NCBI RefSeq assembly: GCF_025836995.1
Contig: NZ_CP107546.1
Coordinates: 868,001-932,000 of the forward strand
Length of the DNA: 64,000 nucleotides
Direction: 5' to 3'
From: Microbacterium sp. M28
Lineage (GTDB): Bacteria; Actinomycetota; Actinomycetes; Actinomycetales; Microbacteriaceae
Part shown: in pieces, positions 61,202-64,000 of the stretch
How the letters are laid out: each line of letters opens with the position of its first letter
Numbering within the stretch: position 1 is the first letter of the stretch
The notes under the pieces: model-generated
What the model was told of the DNA's origin: nothing
Databases searched by the model: none
The model's input: only the letters and a program-made list of their open reading frames with translations
Program-made: the position numbers and the translations under genes

Positions 61202-61996
61202 GTGATCGATGCACGACGCGGGGTGCTCTACCCGGCACGGATGCCGGAGTTCCACCGGATCGCGCCGCCGAGCGCAGCGGTCGACCTGGTGCAATGGTTC
61301 TGGATTCCGCAGTGGGACATCGATCCGGGGCGGACTTCACGCCAGCATGTCGTTTCGTACCCGGCGTTGAACCTTGTGGTCGAGCCCCGAGGCATCGAGC
61401 TCGTCGGTGCCTCCACTGTCGCGACTTATCGGGATCTCATCGGCCGGGGATGGGCCGTCGGCGCGATGCTGAAGCCTGCCGCCGTCGCGGCGCTCACAGA
61501 CGAGCCGAGCGCGCTGCGCGATGCGTCTCGCGCGTTCGACGCGCCGGATCTGCATCGCGACGTCGTCCGAGCGATGCGAGACGGCGGAGAGCGCGGTCGT
61601 GGGCGGGCGGTTGCGGTGTTCTCGGAATGGCTCATTGCTCGCGTGGGCGCGCTGAGTCCTGCGGCGCGCGATGCGAACAGGGCGGCGGAGCTGCTGATGA
61701 CGGATGCCGAGGTGATCCGCGACGAGGATGCCGCGACACGGCTGTCCGTCTCGGTGCGGACGATGCAGCGCCTCACGCGACGCTACGTCGGGCTGTCTCC
61801 GGCCGCGATGATCCGGCGCCGGCGACTGCAGGAGGCTGTGCAGCGGGTTCGAGACCATCCGGACACGGATCTCGCGACGCTGGCGGCGGACCTGGGCTAC
61901 GCCGATCACGCACATCTGACCAACGATTTCCGTACCGTGCTCGGGTTCACGCCATCGTCGTACCGTGCCGACTCCGGCACGGCTTCGACTCTGTAG
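61202..61996 (+). CDS. AraC-family regulator
   Basis: About 264 residues: an N-terminal DUF6597-like domain (PPSAAVDLVQWFWIPQWDI onwards) and a C-terminal AraC double HTH (RLSVSVRTMQRLTRRYVGLSPAAMIRRRRLQEAVQ and LATLAADLGYADHAHLTNDFRTVLGFTPSSYR). A TATCGT -10 is seven bases before the GTG at 61202, so I start there; in-frame alternatives are 61148 (GTG) and 61169 (ATG). Divergent from the VOC gene, which may be its target. Confidence 0.85.
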   Translation: MIDARRGVLYPARMPEFHRIAPPSAAVDLVQWFWIPQWDIDPGRTSRQHVVSYPALNLVVEPRGIELVGASTVATYRDLIGRGWAVGAMLKPAAVAALTDEPSALRDASRAFDAPDLHRDVVRAMRDGGERGRGRAVAVFSEWLIARVGALSPAARDANRAAELLMTDAEVIRDEDAATRLSVSVRTMQRLTRRYVGLSPAAMIRRRRLQEAVQRVRDHPDTDLATLAADLGYADHAHLTNDFRTVLGFTPSSYRADSGTASTL

Positions 61997-62072
61997 AGCC
62001 GGGTCTGTAGGGCGCCGAGCCGACACGGAGTGGCGAGGCTCGACATGTTCACACTGCGTGAGCAGGCGGCTG

Positions 62073-63403
62073 TCAGAACGGTGGTGGTTGTTCGCGGGTG
62101 GTGTGTCCGGTGGGTGTGGTGAGTTGGATGGTGCCGTCGGGTCGGGTTCGGTAGTGGGTTCGGGTGCGGTGGCGGTGTTTGTGGTGGCGGGGGCAGAGGG
62201 GTGCGAGGGAGTCGGCGTTGGTTGTGCCTCCGGTGGCTCAGGGGCGGCGGTGGTCGATCTCGGCGTCGGCGGCGAGGCGTTCGCAGCCGTCGCAGGAGCA
62301 GGTGCGGTGTTTCAGGGTGAGCCAGTCGCGTTGGGCGGTGGTGGGCCGGTAGGTGCGGCGGTCCATGTCGAGGATCACTCCGTGGACGGGGTCGGTGATC
62401 ACCCGGTGAAACGCGGTGGCGTCGGAGAAGATCTGCGCGGCGGTTGCCGGGTCGATGCTGTCGCGGCCGACGACCTCGGCCTGCTCGGACGCGAGAACCC
62501 GGACGATATCGGCGTCGATCGGGGTGCCGTCGCGGGCGGCGGCGAGCAACTGCACGGGGATGGTGACGAACACTTTCGTCTTCACCGCGGTGTCGGTGCC
62601 GATCCCGCGCAGCCACGCGCTGGACAGGTCGGCGCGGAGCTGGTCGCGGGTGCGGCCCTCCCGGGCGTCCTTCGACAGGTGCTTCGCGGTGGACGTCGCC
62701 CGCCGGAACGCGGCCCGCGCGTCAGGGTGGGGATCAGCGCATGAAACCACGCCATGCCCCCACCGGTGTCTTCGACATACACCCGCCGGTCCCGCATCGC
62801 CCTGGCATGCTGCGCCTCGGCCGGCACCGGACACAACCGGTCCGTGAGCCGCTTCAGCCGCCGATTGAACGACGCCGGCGAACACGACCCCGCCCATTCC
62901 GCGGTGGCGGCGTCGATCGCCGCGAACGCGGCCCGCTCCGCCGCCCGCTCCTCGGCGGTCGCATCGGCGGGAGCGGCGACCAGGCCGAGGGCGTGCACGG
63001 CCCGACCCAGCAGATACAACGACGCGAACCCCGTCACCGCCCGCTCCCACAACGCCGGCAGATGGGCCTGCGCACGCTCAGCCAGGAACACCTGCCCCCG
63101 CACGTGCTCCTCGGACATGTTCATCCGCAACGCGAGATCCAGGATCGCCGCCCGCTCCGCGAGATCCAGGATCGCCGCCCGCTCCGCGTGATCGATCGCC
63201 TCAGCATCCTCGATCCCGTCCACATACAACTCCGGATGCCGACGCGCATACCGCACCACCCGCAGCATCCGAACCGCCTGCAACGCCGCCTGACGATTCG
63301 CATCGACCTGCGAGCACTCCGCATCCGCCAGCAGCACACCGATCTCCTCCACCGGCCCGAGAACCGGAGAAGAAGAGGGCACCCGCGCCGCCGCATCCAT
63401 CAC
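62073..63403 (-). pseudogene. DUF222 / HNH endonuclease gene (13E12-type) broken by two frameshifts
   Basis: Three successive frames together encode one DUF222-HNH protein. The first runs from the ATG at 63403 to about 62730 (MMDAAARVPSSSPVLGPVEE to GGMAWFHALIPT). The second runs to the stop at 62238 (ARAAFRRATSTAKHLSKD to CDGCERLAADAEIDHRRP). The third runs to 62073 (GGTTNADSLAPLCPRHHKHRH to EQPPPF). The HNH finger is split between the second and third. Shifts fall near 62722-62733 and 62225-62250, both beside C runs. Coding-strand third positions are very C-rich. The family is repeated and mobile-like in actinobacteria. Confidence 0.85.
63132..63185. repeat. 27-bp tandem duplication inside the DUF222 gene
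   Basis: Two identical adjacent 27-bp units (63132-63158 and 63159-63185), in frame, duplicate the nine residues AERAAILDL in the coding direction. Identity of the copies indicates a recent event. Confidence 0.9.
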
Positions 63404-63494
63404 CCCAGTTTAGTACCTATGTTCGAAACTGACAAGTGCTGTCAGCGGGAATTGTCTCAAGGGATACAGCGGTGAATGCGTTCCGACTCCTCGC

Positions 63495-63700
63495 TGCGCT
63501 CGTCGCTCAACGAACGGGTGGCCCCGCGCTCAACCAGCGAACGAGTCGCGCCCCCCTCGCGCAGCGAACGAGAGGGTGGCCACCTCGCGCAGCGAACGAG
63601 AGGGCCGGGCCCCTCGCGCAGCGAACGAGAGGATCGCCACTTCGCTGAGCGAACGAGAGGATGGCGCGACCTCGCTCAGCGAACGGATGGCGGCGCCCCA
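63495..63700. repeat. Degenerate tandem array of a 28-bp GC-rich repeat (about 7 units)
   Basis: The core AGCGAACGAG, or close variants, occurs at 63508, 63536, 63563, 63591, 63620, 63648 and 63678, spaced 27-30 bp. The fuller unit is CCTCGCGCAGCGAACGAGAGG plus a short variable stretch. Apparent ORFs through it are repeat translations. It resembles the dispersed CGTTGAGCGAGCGAAGCGA-type repeats of actinobacterial intergenic regions, here multiplied. The rest of 63404-63767 shows no gene. Confidence 0.85.
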
Positions 63701-63767
63701 CCTCGCTCGCCGATCGAGCCGAGAGTCGAAACGTGTGGGCGGCTCGGCCGCGCCGCTGGGTAAGTCG

Positions 63768-64000
63768 TCAGCGCGCGAGAAGCCGCAGTCGCAGCATCCG
63801 ATACCCGACTCCGACGAGCACGACGACCGTGCCGACCAGCGATGCCAGCACGGGCAGCGTGTTCACGAGGGCGAGGCACCCGACGGCCCCGAGCACCTGC
63901 AGTGCCCGAGGGTAGCGCCGCACGTCTGCCTTCTGCCGGAACGCCGACGCGTTCGCGATGAGGTAGTACAGCAGGACGCCGAACGAGGAGAACCCGATCG
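63768..64000 (-). CDS. APC-family amino acid permease, C-terminal fragment
   Basis: The frame is open from the right edge to TGA at 63768-63770, giving the last 76 residues. They read IGFSSFGVLLYYLIANASAF followed by RQKADVRRYPRALQVLGAVG, a second helix and a short basic end. The FGVLLYYLIANASA helix and the RRYPRxLQxxG loop are typical of helices 10-12 in APC permeases. The substrate cannot be told from this part. Confidence 0.75.
   Translation of the reverse strand, partial: IGFSSFGVLLYYLIANASAFRQKADVRRYPRALQVLGAVGCLALVNTLPVLASLVGTVVVLVGVGYRMLRLRLLAR

Noticed and set aside
61906..62616. 236-codon minus-strand frame as an independent gene
   Set aside because: Only its central part overlaps the DUF222 region, out of frame, giving Pro/His/Arg-rich nonsense, and its end is antisense to the AraC gene.
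63495..63700. CRISPR array
   Set aside because: Units are degenerate, spacers are under 10 bases and partly repeated, and no cas genes are near.
63476..63763. 95-codon protein across the repeat array
   Set aside because: The translation is only the repeat read in one frame (SERE/QRTRG periodicity); other frames are open too.

Overview
The window is high-GC DNA with dense, short-spaced genes and many leaderless starts. It comes from an actinobacterium, most probably the family Microbacteriaceae and close to Microbacterium. Evidence: a C50-carotenoid cluster with two small CrtYe/CrtYf cyclase subunits and a CrtEb elongase; Lsr2; DUF3027 beside a cold-shock gene and serC; a fused CydDC exporter; a DtxR/IdeR regulator; and a DUF222 (13E12-type) HNH gene. 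The genus is inferred from family content, not from a marker gene. Nothing looks like a large island. The least native-looking parts are a broken DUF222 endonuclease and a degenerate repeat array at the right end.

Layout. 1-4.8 kb: end of a helicase-associated gene, a small membrane protein, cold-shock protein, DUF3027 protein with an acidic repeat tail, serC, and a DtxR-type regulator. 5-6.7 kb: secreted M23 peptidase behind a possibly switching leader, a candidate structured RNA ending in a perfect palindrome, an HNH nuclease, and tRNA-Arg(CCU). 6.8-11.4 kb: small accessory genes (a DUF1801 remnant, DUF2277, acetyltransferases, DUF6766, Nudix, a C26 peptidase). 11.5-20.1 kb: the carotenoid operon idi-crtE-crtB-crtI-crtYe-crtYf-crtEb-mmpL, read leftward, with a divergent MarR-type regulator. 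20.2-23.5 kb: lsr2, then a GAF-LuxR regulator divergent from a DUF485/sodium-solute-symporter pair. 23.6-28.2 kb: an alkyltransferase homologue lacking its cysteine, and a 1236-residue SF1 helicase/nuclease-like protein with degenerate catalytic motifs. 28.2-32.2 kb: mscL, fmdB, formyl-THF cyclo-ligase, galU, a RimJ-type acetyltransferase, a membrane protein, and tRNA-Ala(CGC). 32.3-36 kb: LacI regulator with a divergent GH2 glycosidase, and an SDR protein. 36-43.4 kb: cytochrome bd locus (cydDC, M56 peptidase plus BlaI repressor, cydAB). 43.5-49.8 kb: AEC transporter, small basic protein, IclR regulator and hutHUI. 49.9-56.5 kb: GH43 arabinanase-like enzyme, gdhA and ppc. 56.6-62 kb: nhaA, mazG, hisS, SGNH hydrolase, VOC protein and AraC regulator. 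62-64 kb: frameshifted DUF222 gene, 28-bp repeat array, and an APC permease fragment.

How the genes work together. The crt operon should take IPP/DMAPP to a C50 cyclic carotenoid, with GGPP synthesis (CrtE) next to a candidate CrtR-type regulator. The most striking regulatory layout is in the cyd locus. A BlaI/M56 pair lies between cydDC and cydAB, and the same inverted repeat TTCTAC-N5-GTAGAA overlaps the likely -10 of cydDC. Three copies, exactly 21 bp apart, fill the blaI-cydA intergenic region. This suggests that the pair controls the high-affinity oxidase and its assembly exporter. The hut genes with an IclR regulator, gdhA and ppc form a neighbourhood of nitrogen and carbon entry into central metabolism.

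Limits: all family assignments are by reading motifs. No search was run, and start codons were chosen from Shine-Dalgarno or leaderless -10 spacing.
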